From positions 4,357,001 through 4,421,000 of the forward strand of contig NZ_CP012040.1 in assembly GCF_001050135.1 (NCBI RefSeq): a stretch of DNA of 64,000 nucleotides, read 5' to 3'. Source of the DNA: Cyclobacterium amurskyense (GTDB taxonomy: Bacteria; Bacteroidota; Bacteroidia; Cytophagales; Cyclobacteriaceae). The stretch's first letter is position 1, and every line of letters starts with the position of its first letter. Positions 37,237-46,601 of this stretch are shown here, piece by piece. A program made the translations under genes and the position numbers. The notes beneath the pieces are model-generated. The model searched no databases. It was given only the letters and a program-made list of their open reading frames with translations, and was not told where the DNA came from.

Positions 37237-37975
37237 CTTACAGTTTTTAGTTGGATTTCTATTTGTGTTTGATTGTATATTTTAACGATAGATTTTTTAA
37301 ATAGCTTTGCAGTGCACTAAACTAATTTTTCATGCCTTGGGTTAGCATATTATCCCTAAAATACCAAATAATTTGGCAGTAAATATCTGTTTTTTAGCAA
37401 TGATTCATGGGGAAACATTTCTTTCTAGGAATAGATACTAGGGGTTTACATGCCGGACTTTAGTATTATGTGGTGAAGTTTTGGTTTTCAATGAAATGCC
37501 CGTTTTAAAGATTCACTTTTATATCAACTCCGGTTTAAGTCTACAAATCCACATTATCTATTTATTAATAAAAAAATGAATTTCAAAAGCAATTTACTTT
37601 TTCGATTGACGGATTGCACATTCATTTAAAAATTATATACAGTGCTTGTATTTTCTGGGGCACTACACATGCAGAGTGATTCTTGGCAGGCTCCACAGTA
37701 AGATAAATCAATAATGTCATTATTGGGTTAATTGTAAAATTCATGGGTGTTTTTGCGTGAGATTACCTCATTCATTTTAACCTGTTTTTTTTCTTTTTCA
37801 ACATTTGAAAGACTATAGTAAATTGATTCTATTTTTGGGGAGTATTCATAAATATCTAAGTGATCATTGACAACCATAAGTCTGCAGTTATTTATTTAGT
37901 CATATTTACATTATTATTTTTTTTGAAATTCGTTAATTATTCCCAAGTACGAACTATATAATCACCTAAATCCCC
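37237..37975. other. 739-bp intergenic region without gene
   Basis: AT-rich space upstream of the glycosyltransferase and downstream of the aldo/keto reductase. No credible frame, hairpin terminator or repeat copy was found. Confidence 0.55.
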
Positions 37976-38998
37976 CTAAACCTTATAATACTCCACCGAC
38001 TTGCCATCAAATCCGGAAACGCGGCTTATCAGTTCCTGGCGTTTTTTCTCGTCGAAGGCTTTGAATCTTTTGGCAAAATCTATCTTTTCTGTGAGCATGT
38101 CGGCATGGTCTGCACCGGTTACCAATACACTGATGGGGAGGGACCAGGAGAAATATATGGCTTCTTCTACTGTCAATACATTCGGTACAATGCGTGGCTT
38201 GTCACCACTGTTGAAATGGGTAGTACCCCCAAAAAAGCCACCATTGGCCAGGGTTTTCATGGCACAGGGAGCCATTCCTTTTTCCATTAGTTTTGGCATC
38301 ACATTGGTAATAAAACTTTTGTAATTCGGGTCAAAGGCATTAATAGGCATTTGGCAGGCTTCCAGTTCATCGGTGCTTTCCAACATTCTCAAATGAGCAT
38401 TGTAATCCGAATGTCCTGAGAATCCTATATGCTTTACTTTTCCACTTTCTTTTGCCTTCAAAACATAGTCTAAGACCCCATTTTTTAACCTGCTGTCCAC
38501 ATCTGACGGACTTGTTACTGCATGAATCAGCCAAAGGTCTATATAATCCGTTTTCATTCGACTAAGGGTACCTTCCAAATGTTCTTGGGCAGTTTTGCCA
38601 TCTCTGGCGGTTGACTTACTTTGAATAAAAGCGATGTCTCTATATTTGGGTGTAAGAAATTGTCCATACCTTCTTTCCCCAGTTCCGCCACCATAGGACT
38701 CGGCATTGTCGAAGAACCTTATGCCTCCTTCGAGGGCGCGTTCTATGGTTCTTTCCGCTTCACTTTCCTTCATACGGGCAATATGGGCACCTCCCAATCC
38801 AAGCATGGTGACCGACAAACCAGATTTACCAAATTTCCGCTTGGGAAGTAAGTCACCCAGCCTGTCCCGCATATAGGGAGTAGGCACTGCTTTTCCTTCT
38901 GCATTGATACTTGTAAGGGGCAGCATCATTCCGGCTGTCAATCCGGCCAATGATTTTAAGAATGCCCTTCTTTGTTTATTTAGCTTGTTATTTTCCAT
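37976..38998 (-). CDS. Tat-exported aldo/keto reductase
   Basis: 340 residues. The N-terminus has a twin-arginine leader (QRRAFLKSLAGLTAGMML), so the folded protein, perhaps with bound cofactor, is sent to the periplasm or held in the membrane. Aldo/keto reductase barrel: KRKFGKSGLSVTMLGLGG, FFDNAESYGGG (Asp and Tyr of the catalytic tetrad), FIQSKST (Lys), YIDLWLIHAV (His), and GKVKHIGFSGHSDYN. It starts 11 bases after the TonB receptor stop, so it belongs to the operon that begins at 41873. Confidence 0.9.
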   Translation of the reverse strand: MENNKLNKQRRAFLKSLAGLTAGMMLPLTSINAEGKAVPTPYMRDRLGDLLPKRKFGKSGLSVTMLGLGGAHIARMKESEAERTIERALEGGIRFFDNAESYGGGTGERRYGQFLTPKYRDIAFIQSKSTARDGKTAQEHLEGTLSRMKTDYIDLWLIHAVTSPSDVDSRLKNGVLDYVLKAKESGKVKHIGFSGHSDYNAHLRMLESTDELEACQMPINAFDPNYKSFITNVMPKLMEKGMAPCAMKTLANGGFFGGTTHFNSGDKPRIVPNVLTVEEAIYFSWSLPISVLVTGADHADMLTEKIDFAKRFKAFDEKKRQELISRVSGFDGKSVEYYKV

Positions 38999-39009
38999 GA
39001 TCGTTTGGG

Positions 39010-40857
39010 TTAAAATTTAAGATGGATGCCAGTCATTACATTTATTCCTGGCATTGGGAAACCTTTTTCAAGTTGATAAGCTGTGTTAAGGAGGTTTTTG
39101 CCTGTGACATAAGCTTTTACTTTGGGGCTTATGGCATACATTACCCTAAGGTCCAATAAGGTGTAATTTTCATTTTCATCCGTTTCCAATAGGCTGTTTC
39201 GAAGTCCTCCGATAACCCTCATGGAGGGTATGATGGTGAATTTTTTCACTTGTAGGTCAGCCTGAAAGCTCAGGTTGTGCTTGGGAGCAAACAAGATATT
39301 CTTGCTGGCATCCACATAGGCGTAATTGAGCATAACCTTCCAGGATGCCGAAGATTGGTAGCGAATTTGACTTTCCATACCTTTGTTTAGAAAGCTACCC
39401 GAATTGCTGCCAATGGGAGGCGTATCCATTGGGTTAATCTGAATTAGATTGCTGCCTTTGGCCATAAAAGCCATTAGTTCGAGGCTTAGTTTGCTATCCA
39501 GAATATGGGTTTGAAAACCTGCTTCGTGGTTCCATAATTCCTCCGGTTCCAACAATTCATTGGAAGAAGGAAAGAGGAAGAGGTCAACAACAGAAGGGCT
39601 TCGAAAGGCCTTGGATGAGGAGGCTTTAAGTGTGAAATTCTTCCTTGCCTGGTAAGCAATGCCAAAACCGGGAAGCAACTTTTTTCCATAATGTGAATTA
39701 CTGACCTGACGTAGGCCTGCATTGATGCTTGTTTTTTCTCCCAGGTCTTGTTGTGCTTGTAGGTACAGATCCGTTTCATGGATTGTATGTTGTACTCCCA
39801 GGCCGGTGCGTGCCGGAGGAGGAAGCGTTTCATTGAAAGCCTTTCCACCAAAGCGCTTGTAATCTATGCCAAGGGTAAGGACTTGTTTGGGGAGTAGGCT
39901 AAGGTTTTGGTAAAAGGTGATGCCCTGATTTTGATCTTTGGAGGAAAAGCCGGTTTGAAATTCATGTTCGCCAAAATTATGGAAGAGCAGTAATGCTCCG
40001 GAAACATTCCCCCAATCATTTCGCAGAGAAATGGCAGCTCTTCCCCGCAAGTATTCTCGTTTGTCTTCTTCCAGCGGTGCAGCAATAGGTCCTGGCTGGT
40101 AATAGGTAGCATCCGCCAATTGAACGTCTCCGGAAAGTGAAAGGGCAGGAGAGAAGGCATAGCCCATTTTAAGGTAGCCCGTGGTGTTTTCAAAGTTGTC
40201 TGCCGCATCGGCTCGAAAGCCAGAGGTGCTATTGCGGTTGATGGCTACCAAGGAATGGAATTTGTCCTGCTTATAAGCGGCATTGGCAGATCCCATAAAG
40301 GTGCCAAAGGAGCCATAGCCCAGATTGGCGGAACCCTGCCAGCCCTCTTTTGTTGCTTTTCGGGTAATCAAATTGATGGCACCACCCATGGCGTTGGAAC
40401 CATAAAGTACCGATGCGGCCCCTCTTTGGATTTCCACCCGCTCTATATCGGAGGCGCTGTAGGCATCTGCTATGGGGTGAGCAAAAATGCCCATGTATTG
40501 AGGCTGTCCATCGATCAATACCAGTACCCTGTTATTGGGTGTTCCACTAATCCCGCGAATGCTGATATTTCCTCCTGATCCCGGACCTACACCAAAGCCG
40601 GTAATACTTCGGTCATTGAGTAGGAAGCCTGGCACCTGATATGCCAGCAGGGGCAACACGTTCAGTTCACCTGAGCGGTCTATGGTTTCTCTGGAAATGG
40701 TTGATATGGATGCTGTTACTTTGCTTTTTTGTCGGGCTATTCTTGTGCCGGTGACTACTGCCTCATCCAAGGCGATTATCAGGCTGTCCTTTTCCTGAGC
40801 CATCAATGGTGCGGTGCAACAAAATAACAGGAAACCTATAATGCGACTAATTTTCAT
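39010..40857 (-). CDS. TonB-dependent outer-membrane receptor
   Basis: 615 residues; signal peptide 1-20 (APLMAQ). TonB box region (SLIIALDEAVVTGTRIAR), plug about 40-150 (ISTISRETIDRSGE, GISGTPNNRVLVLIDGQPQ, VEIQRGAASVLYGSNAMGGAINLITRK), then a 22-strand barrel ending VMTGIHLKF. This is the siderophore/cobalamin type, not SusC. Start at the ATG 40857, which is followed by the signal peptide; a start at 40899 would lack one. The gene overlaps the phosphoribosyltransferase by 11 bases. Ligand unknown. Confidence 0.92.
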   Translation of the reverse strand: MKISRIIGFLLFCCTAPLMAQEKDSLIIALDEAVVTGTRIARQKSKVTASISTISRETIDRSGELNVLPLLAYQVPGFLLNDRSITGFGVGPGSGGNISIRGISGTPNNRVLVLIDGQPQYMGIFAHPIADAYSASDIERVEIQRGAASVLYGSNAMGGAINLITRKATKEGWQGSANLGYGSFGTFMGSANAAYKQDKFHSLVAINRNSTSGFRADAADNFENTTGYLKMGYAFSPALSLSGDVQLADATYYQPGPIAAPLEEDKREYLRGRAAISLRNDWGNVSGALLLFHNFGEHEFQTGFSSKDQNQGITFYQNLSLLPKQVLTLGIDYKRFGGKAFNETLPPPARTGLGVQHTIHETDLYLQAQQDLGEKTSINAGLRQVSNSHYGKKLLPGFGIAYQARKNFTLKASSSKAFRSPSVVDLFLFPSSNELLEPEELWNHEAGFQTHILDSKLSLELMAFMAKGSNLIQINPMDTPPIGSNSGSFLNKGMESQIRYQSSASWKVMLNYAYVDASKNILFAPKHNLSFQADLQVKKFTIIPSMRVIGGLRNSLLETDENENYTLLDLRVMYAISPKVKAYVTGKNLLNTAYQLEKGFPMPGINVMTGIHLKF

Positions 40858-41284
40858 AAGTGAGGGTTTTAGGGGCAGGGTTCCATGGCCAGTGAACACA
40901 AGTCTTCATGTCCGGAAAGAGGACAAAATCGGCTTTTCCTTTCAAAACAAAAGTATTGACCGGATAATCCATAAATGTTTTTTTTAAGAGTGCTAGGGTC
41001 TTTCCGGTAACCGCTACATCGTCCACCAGGAGTATTCGGCTACCATTTGGGAAGGAAGTGGGAAAAACATCTAAAAATTCCGGTGATTCCCGAATGGGTT
41101 GATTACTGTCATCTCTATAGTTGACTGAGGCAATAAAAAGGGGGAGGCCAAGTTGATGGGCCACGAGACTTGCCGGCACAATTCCACCTCTGCCAATACC
41201 AATAACGATATCCGCTGAAGGGAAGGTGAACCTGGCCAGTGCTTTACTTATCTTAACAAAAGAAACGGGTACTTTTGTATCCAT
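40847..41284 (-). CDS. Phosphoribosyltransferase family protein
   Basis: 145 residues, cytoplasmic. The PRTase type I fold is clear: DIVIGIGRGGIVPASLVAHQLG (loop I), then ILLVDDVAVTGKTLALL (residues 84-100), the PRPP-binding signature. Such proteins attach a base to PRPP. In this operon, between a membrane transporter-like protein and a TonB receptor, it may trap an imported base-like compound as a nucleotide (inference). Confidence 0.88.
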   Translation of the reverse strand: MDTKVPVSFVKISKALARFTFPSADIVIGIGRGGIVPASLVAHQLGLPLFIASVNYRDDSNQPIRESPEFLDVFPTSFPNGSRILLVDDVAVTGKTLALLKKTFMDYPVNTFVLKGKADFVLFPDMKTCVHWPWNPAPKTLTYEN

Positions 41285-41342
41285 GTTTGTTTGATTTTAG
41301 CCATAGGGTTTATTTCAGGCCTTTGGGTTTAATGAATGTTTT

Positions 41343-41873
41343 TTAATCAGTATTCTCTTGACTCGGGAGGTATTTTAAGCTTAAAATGTTGATCACCAAT
41401 AAAATCAAAATGCCTGAGGTGGCATTGCTTAGAGAAGAGATGAAAAATTGAAATGGTGCAACCTCAATCAGTGGAATTAAAATTAATAAAGCAGATGAGA
41501 TTGTTTTGGCACCCAAATAGGCTAAGGGAGCAGCAATCCACTTTACCTTTCCCTGGAGCATAAGAACATAAGCCAGAAGGGTGAAAAGAACCAGTTCTAT
41601 TGTGAGAATACCCATTAAGCCCCATTGGGGATTGCCGGTTAAAAGGAAGTTTAAAGGGGGTGCCAAAAGGGCTACAATAAGTGCTACGGGAAGTCTGTAA
41701 GCCACTAAAGCAATAAATGGAATATAGAACATGGGTAACAAATAGGCGCCAACCGGAACACCATTAATAGAAGGGGCCAGGTGCACAAGGATTGGGAATA
41801 CAATGGCTATAGGCAACAACCAGCCAGCTGTTTTCAAAGTAGACCTGTGGTCAGTTTTCAGGATTATTTGCAT
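41343..41873 (-). CDS. Small membrane protein, possible ECF transporter S component
   Basis: 176 residues with about six membrane segments (WLLPIAIVFPILVHLAP, YLLPMFYIPFIALVAYRLPVALIVALLAP, LTIELVLFTLLAYVLML). Size, six helices and the sequence style match substrate-binding (S) components of energy-coupling-factor transporters. It heads the operon with phosphoribosyltransferase and TonB receptor, giving an outer-membrane port, an inner-membrane binder and a cytosolic enzyme in one transcript. No ECF energising genes are in the window. Confidence 0.65.
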   Translation of the reverse strand: MQIILKTDHRSTLKTAGWLLPIAIVFPILVHLAPSINGVPVGAYLLPMFYIPFIALVAYRLPVALIVALLAPPLNFLLTGNPQWGLMGILTIELVLFTLLAYVLMLQGKVKWIAAPLAYLGAKTISSALLILIPLIEVAPFQFFISSLSNATSGILILLVINILSLKYLPSQENTD

Positions 41874-42463
41874 GATTTCTTAGGGGTTTATTACGGATCA
41901 TAAATGAAGCAACCATTTAATTTGTAAAAATCAAAAGTGCCCATATTTAATCTTTTGATTTGTAGCATTAATTTAATGAATTCTTTTTGGTTCTCCAATA
42001 CTGAAGAATTAATTACTGTATAATGACAATGATACCTACTTAAGCTAAGGTAGTTATGCGGGGGCATAGAATAGGTGGCAAAGTCATTGTTATGGGTAAA
42101 GTCAGGTTTGAAGTTATCTAAAAGAAACCTTAGGAAGCTAACTTTTTTACTTTAAGATTTTGACAAAAATACCGTTAAAAGGGTTGAGGTTTTGGTTCCT
42201 CTACAACCGGTTCTCGCTGCAGTTACAAGACCTCCAATCATTTGGGATTTTTATTTTTATGATGTAAACAAGGTATCCGAAACGAATAGGATGTTTTTTT
42301 ACTAGAGGCCCATAATACTTGGCTCTCCTCTCAAGACTTGAACAAATGAGTGCTTTCTTAATGCCCAAATTTTCCTATTTTTTGATATTGGCGATCAGAC
42401 GCTTAATGCATAAAACTTCTTTAATTTTTACTTTATTACGCTTGTAAACTCAATCAAATTACC
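41874..42463. other. 590-bp intergenic leader region
   Basis: Divergent space between the transporter operon (minus) and the reductase (plus). Around 42010-42110 the minus strand could fold (TACCTtagcttaAGTAGGTA and an ACAATGA/TCATTGT pairing), perhaps an operon leader structure. No gene is credible here. Confidence 0.4.
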
Positions 42464-42500
42464 AAAATTATAATTGCAACAATGTTGCAATTATAATTTT
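42464..42500. promoter_or_regulatory. Perfect 17-bp-arm palindrome, likely operator
   Basis: AAAATTATAATTGCAAC-aat-GTTGCAATTATAATTTT: arms 42464-42480 and 42484-42500 are perfectly complementary. The right arm covers the -33 region of the promoter called at 42484-42514. Position on a promoter and near-perfect symmetry suggest binding of a dimeric repressor or redox regulator. The core TTGCAAC-N3-GTTGCAA is more distinctive than the AT flanks. It could also act as a terminator hairpin for plus-strand reading. Confidence 0.65.
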
Positions 42501-42514
42501 TTTATTTACTTTTG
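42484..42514 (+). promoter_or_regulatory. Bacteroidota-type promoter of the reductase gene
   Basis: GTTG at 42484-42487 as the -33 element, 19-base spacer, and TACTTTTG at 42507-42514, an exact fit to the TAnnTTTG -7 consensus of primary sigma factors in this phylum. It predicts a leader of about 105 bases before the ATG at 42626. Confidence 0.6.
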
Positions 42515-42625
42515 CCAAAAGTGTAAAGAAAAAACTGTGAAGGTGGAAATATTAAAATCCGTTCAATTGGCTAATTATTCCCAGGCTTTTATATTTCGCT
42601 TTCCTTTTTTCAAAAAATCAATCGA

Positions 42626-43534
42626 ATGGCACAACAAACAAAAGATTTTGAAGTAATAATTATAGGCGGGGGGTATGCAGGACTTTCTGCTGCGATGGCA
42701 CTAGGACGATCTCTTAGAAAAACTTTAATAATAGATGCGGGAAAACCATGTAATCGTCAAACGCCGCATTCCCATAACTTTTTAACCCAAGACGGGAGTA
42801 CGCCTCAAGAAATATTAGCAATATCTAAGAGTCAGGTTGCTAAATACAATACCGTAACTTTTTATGAGGGCTTGGTAATTACAGCGATCAGACTTTCTGA
42901 AGGGTTTGAAGTCATTACAGGCAATGGGGATGTCTTTTATGCAAAAAAGTTAGTGATTGCAACAGGAATAAAAGACATAATGCCTGGAATAGAAGGTTTT
43001 GCCCAATGCTGGGGCATATCAGTTGTGCATTGCCCATATTGTCACGGCTATGAAATAAGAAATAAAAAAACTGCCATAATGGCCAATGGGGACATTGTTA
43101 TTCATCTCGCTTCATTGGTCAACAACCTAAGCAAAGACATAACGATACTTACTTCAGGTGATAAAACATTTGATGATCAACAGACGCATAAATTAAGTAA
43201 GCATGGCATTAAAATACTAGAAAAAGAGATTTCAGCAATTGAGCATGAAGCTGGATATATGAAAAACATTCAGTTTAAGGATGGAAGTAAGGAGACATTT
43301 GATGCCGCTTATGCTGCCATTCCATTTAAACAAAATGCTATACCTGTTGATTTGGGTTGCAAACTTACAGAACACGGGCACATAGAAGTGGATCCAATGG
43401 GAAAGACTTCCGTGGATGGGGTAGTAGCCTGTGGGGATAACAGTTCTATGATCCGGTCCGTGGCCATGGCCGTATACAGTGGAAACATGGTAGGTGCTGT
43501 TATCAATCACGAGCTAACTCAGGAAGATTTTTAA
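42626..43534 (+). CDS. Thioredoxin-reductase-like FAD oxidoreductase
   Basis: 302 residues, cytoplasmic. N-terminal FAD-binding VIIIGGGYAGLSAAMALGRSL; redox pair in HCPYCHGYE (Cys136, Cys139); second FAD block GVVACGDNSSMIRSVAMAVYSG near the end. The usual NADPH-binding GxGxxA in the middle is not evident (IMANGDIVIHLASLVNN instead), typical of the subgroup of bacterial TrxB homologues with CPYCHG-type sites. It probably reduces a small redox partner or a disulfide compound. It stands alone behind a palindromic operator, so likely responds to stress. Confidence 0.88.
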   Translation: MAQQTKDFEVIIIGGGYAGLSAAMALGRSLRKTLIIDAGKPCNRQTPHSHNFLTQDGSTPQEILAISKSQVAKYNTVTFYEGLVITAIRLSEGFEVITGNGDVFYAKKLVIATGIKDIMPGIEGFAQCWGISVVHCPYCHGYEIRNKKTAIMANGDIVIHLASLVNNLSKDITILTSGDKTFDDQQTHKLSKHGIKILEKEISAIEHEAGYMKNIQFKDGSKETFDAAYAAIPFKQNAIPVDLGCKLTEHGHIEVDPMGKTSVDGVVACGDNSSMIRSVAMAVYSGNMVGAVINHELTQEDF

Positions 43535-43675
43535 TAGGATTGGAGCATTTATTGGCAATTTAAAAGCTGAATTTCTTTTTTTGGAACCTGCATGGCACTT
43601 ATTTTTTTTAATTGAAATCCATGACTGACTAAAATGAATGTTTTAAAGTTTGCTTTGTTTGTTCAAGACCTTCGC

Positions 43676-46090
43676 CTATTTATGGGGTATTTCAGAGTCT
43701 CCTAAATAAATCGCTTTTTTGATTTTATTGTAAAGTTCTTCTTTATTAATCGGTTTGGTCATATAATCATCCATGCCAACTTCCAAAACCCTGAACCTGG
43801 CTTTTTGTGTCACATCAGCGGTAACTGCAATAATCGGCACTTTGCTCATGGATGTCCCAGCTGCTCCGACACGAATGGCCGTTGTGGCCTCGTACCCATC
43901 CATTACAGGCATTTGTAAATCCATCAAAACCACATCAAAAGGTTTGACCTTTAGCAAGTCGATTGCCTCTTGCCCATTGTTTGCGATCTCAAAACTTGAG
44001 TTTTTCCAATTGCCTATTAAAACTTTCAATACCATTTGATTGAGTGCATTGTCTTCTACAATCAGTATCCTTTTGTTTTCCAGATCAAATACACCTGATT
44101 TTGCGTAATCAAACGAATTGGCTCCATCTCTGTTGTTTGGAAGGGTTTTGTTTATCTGTAGGCTCACCGTAGTTCCAACCCCTTCTTCACTTTGAACCTC
44201 AATTTTGCCCTGATTTAAATCTACCAAGGCTTTTACAATACAAAGTCCCAGCCCTAAACCTCCAAATTTTCGTTTATCGTCATTCTGCCCTTGCGTAAAG
44301 GACGCGAAAAGTCTTTCCAGTTTTTTCTCTTTAATTCCAACACCGGTGTCTGTTACCTGTATATTTAACAATACTTGGTCATTAGGTATCTCAATGGCTT
44401 CTATTTTGAAGCCGATTTTACCTTTTAGCGTGAATTTTAAAGCATTTTTGAGCAGGTTTTGAATTATTTGCTCCATTCTTCTTTTGTCCCCAATCAAAAG
44501 CTCCGGAAGGTTACCCACCTCTTCAAATATAAATTCGAGCCCATTGTCCTTTGCTTGTCTTTCAAAGGTGGCAGCAAGTTGATGTACCATTTTTTTCAAA
44601 TCAAATGGTACTTCCTCCAACCTTAATTCCCCTTTTTCAATTTTAGAATAATCCAAAACATCATCAATGGCTCCAAGTAAACCCATGGATGAATATTGGA
44701 TTACATCGAGGTTTGAAATTATTGATTCTTCCTTATTTATTTCCCTAATTGACTGTGTTAAACCTATAATGGCGTTTAAGGGTGTTCTTAATTCATGACT
44801 AATATTTGAAAGGAAATAAGATTTAATTTCATTGGATTCCTTTGATTTCTGTAAGGCAATTTCCTGAAGTTTTCCTTTTTCTGATTTTAAAAGCCTGATT
44901 CGATTAGACATGGCCAATGAGAGAAAAATTATTTCAACACCTGTACCTATTTTAGAACCGTTCTCTGTAAAAAAGGAATTAGGGATCAAACTGAAATTGT
45001 TGAAAATTAGGATGAAAAAACCTACGGTAAAACTAAAGATGGCTAAGGTGAAAAAGAAATCCAGTTTTTGGCCTTTTACAAAACTGAGTAAAACAGTAGT
45101 AATCAACACCAACAACAATAGGCAACTAAGCAAATTTACAGCAGGATAATAAATAGCCTTTCCATTGGGGATAAATACTACACAGATTAAAAGTATCACC
45201 AGGGCGCTCAGCAGAAGGTTTAAAACTTTGTTTGACCCTTTACTCCATTTCTTTACATTGGTATAAATCTGTGCATACCTGCCAAAAGCCATTGCTGAGA
45301 GGGTGGCAGTAATGAGTATGGCGTTTTTGTTGAGCCAGCCCGATGCTGGATTGATGTATTGAATGAAATAACCATCTAATGACATGTGAAGCAAAGCCAC
45401 AGAAAGCACATAGACACTGTATAAAAGAAAACTTTTTTCTCCAATTCCAAAATAAAAAAAAAGGTAAACTGCTCCGGCCAATAGTAAAATCCCATAAAAT
45501 AAACCGTGAAACAACTGTTTTTGATAGGAACTTTGTACCAGACTTGTTGGGGTATGTAATTCCAGTGGCAGGTTGATTACCTCTCCATCACTTTGGTAAT
45601 GTACATACACTTGATAAACTTTGCCGGGTTTTAAATCGAGCGGAAAAATAATTTTCCGGTGTGCGAAGCTTCTTTCTTTAAAAGGGATCAGGTCCCCGTT
45701 GTTCAGTACTTTAAGGGGTTCTCCCTCTGTTACTAAATATAGGTCCACATGGTCTGTGATTGGTCTTCCTGTTTCCAAAAAATAATGAAGTAGGTTCTCA
45801 GATATGTTTTTAATGGAAAGCCTTAACCAATAGTTGCTTTCTGTAAAGCCAAGATTGGTAGATGGCCCTTCGATTGGTTTAAATTTGAGGGTGTTCTCCT
45901 GATCCAAAAACTCGTCAAAGGTGAAATAATTGTCCCCTACATTTGTGATTTCTGCATATTCATAAAGTGAAACAGCAAGATTTGCATGCTGATCCTTGGC
46001 CTGAAAAGGTCTTGATACATAAGAAAATGAATCAAAAGAATAAAAAAATGCAATTAGTCCTAAAAAAATGAGCTTAATAATTTTATTCAT
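43676..46090 (-). CDS. Hybrid sensor histidine kinase with 7TMR-DISM sensor
   Basis: 804 residues. Signal peptide 1-23, periplasmic 7TMR-DISM extracellular domain about 30-180 (NLGFTESNYWLRLSIKN, ETGRPITDHVDLYLV, FAHRKIIFPLDLKPGK), seven membrane helices about 190-400, HisKA near 425-490 (SNISHELRTPLNAIIGL with the phospho-His), HATPase about 530-650 (NLLKNALKFTLKGK, DTGVGIKEKKLERLF, GGLGLGLCIVKALVDL), and a receiver about 675-795 (RILIVEDNALNQMVL, DVVLMDLQMPVMDGYEA with phospho-Asp, MTKPI). No DNA-binding domain and no partner regulator next door, so it must act through a distant protein. DISM domains usually sense carbohydrate-like ligands. Confidence 0.94.
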   Translation of the reverse strand: MNKIIKLIFLGLIAFFYSFDSFSYVSRPFQAKDQHANLAVSLYEYAEITNVGDNYFTFDEFLDQENTLKFKPIEGPSTNLGFTESNYWLRLSIKNISENLLHYFLETGRPITDHVDLYLVTEGEPLKVLNNGDLIPFKERSFAHRKIIFPLDLKPGKVYQVYVHYQSDGEVINLPLELHTPTSLVQSSYQKQLFHGLFYGILLLAGAVYLFFYFGIGEKSFLLYSVYVLSVALLHMSLDGYFIQYINPASGWLNKNAILITATLSAMAFGRYAQIYTNVKKWSKGSNKVLNLLLSALVILLICVVFIPNGKAIYYPAVNLLSCLLLLVLITTVLLSFVKGQKLDFFFTLAIFSFTVGFFILIFNNFSLIPNSFFTENGSKIGTGVEIIFLSLAMSNRIRLLKSEKGKLQEIALQKSKESNEIKSYFLSNISHELRTPLNAIIGLTQSIREINKEESIISNLDVIQYSSMGLLGAIDDVLDYSKIEKGELRLEEVPFDLKKMVHQLAATFERQAKDNGLEFIFEEVGNLPELLIGDKRRMEQIIQNLLKNALKFTLKGKIGFKIEAIEIPNDQVLLNIQVTDTGVGIKEKKLERLFASFTQGQNDDKRKFGGLGLGLCIVKALVDLNQGKIEVQSEEGVGTTVSLQINKTLPNNRDGANSFDYAKSGVFDLENKRILIVEDNALNQMVLKVLIGNWKNSSFEIANNGQEAIDLLKVKPFDVVLMDLQMPVMDGYEATTAIRVGAAGTSMSKVPIIAVTADVTQKARFRVLEVGMDDYMTKPINKEELYNKIKKAIYLGDSEIPHK

Positions 46091-46353
46091 AGTTTAAGCA
46101 ATATAAATATTGGTAAAAGTACGTCTAAAAAAACTAATTAACCAATGGTATTATACCTTTACATAAAGATGCATTTTGTTGTAAGTACCATTAATTCAGT
46201 AGGATGAGGAATACTCTCATACTACTGGACTTAGGGTTCAGAAACGATAATTAGTCGGGCATGGTTATAGGTATTCCAAAATCCATAAGGAACGAAGAGG
46301 CAGGAATAAACTATACCTGAATGGGTAGGAGGAAATTGATATGTTATTTCAAA

Positions 46354-46528
46354 TTAAACCCGAAATATGCAATAGACATTCTATTAAGTGCTGAAATCGA
46401 TTTAAAATAAGCCACTTCGTTGCTGTTTTCAATTTCACCATAGCGGTGCTATGCTAAAATCTTCAAACAGTCTGATTGTCTTGTGATTGCAAAATTCATC
46501 ATGAATTCTATTACATAATCCGGGTTAA
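46354..46528 (+). repeat. Structured intergenic repeat, copy R2 (175 bp)
   Basis: Same ends as R1 (TTAAACCCGAAATATGC ... CATAATCCGGGTTAA) but short: the part with the CCCGT/ACGGG hairpin and what follows is missing, so the CATAGC-GGT-GCTATG hairpin leads almost directly into the right end. As in R1 the left arm of the central hairpin is GTTTTCAATTT. It lies 264 bases upstream of the histidine kinase start. Confidence 0.9.
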
Positions 46529-46601
46529 AAAATATAGAGGTGTAGTTAAAAACTCACCTCTATATTTTAATTGCTAGTTTCATTCTATTCTCTTCTATAT
46601 G

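Noticed and set aside
42010..42110. Cobalamin-riboswitch-like text on the minus strand (GCCCCCGCATAAC) upstream of the transporter operon
   Set aside because: It recalls the CCCCGCAACTGT block, but the expected upstream GGGAAT-GGTG segment and the later GCCACTG box are not in place. It stays only as a possible leader structure.
42474..42656. 60-residue frame before the reductase
   Set aside because: It starts inside the palindrome and promoter and overlaps the real gene; the predicted transcript start lies after its start codon.
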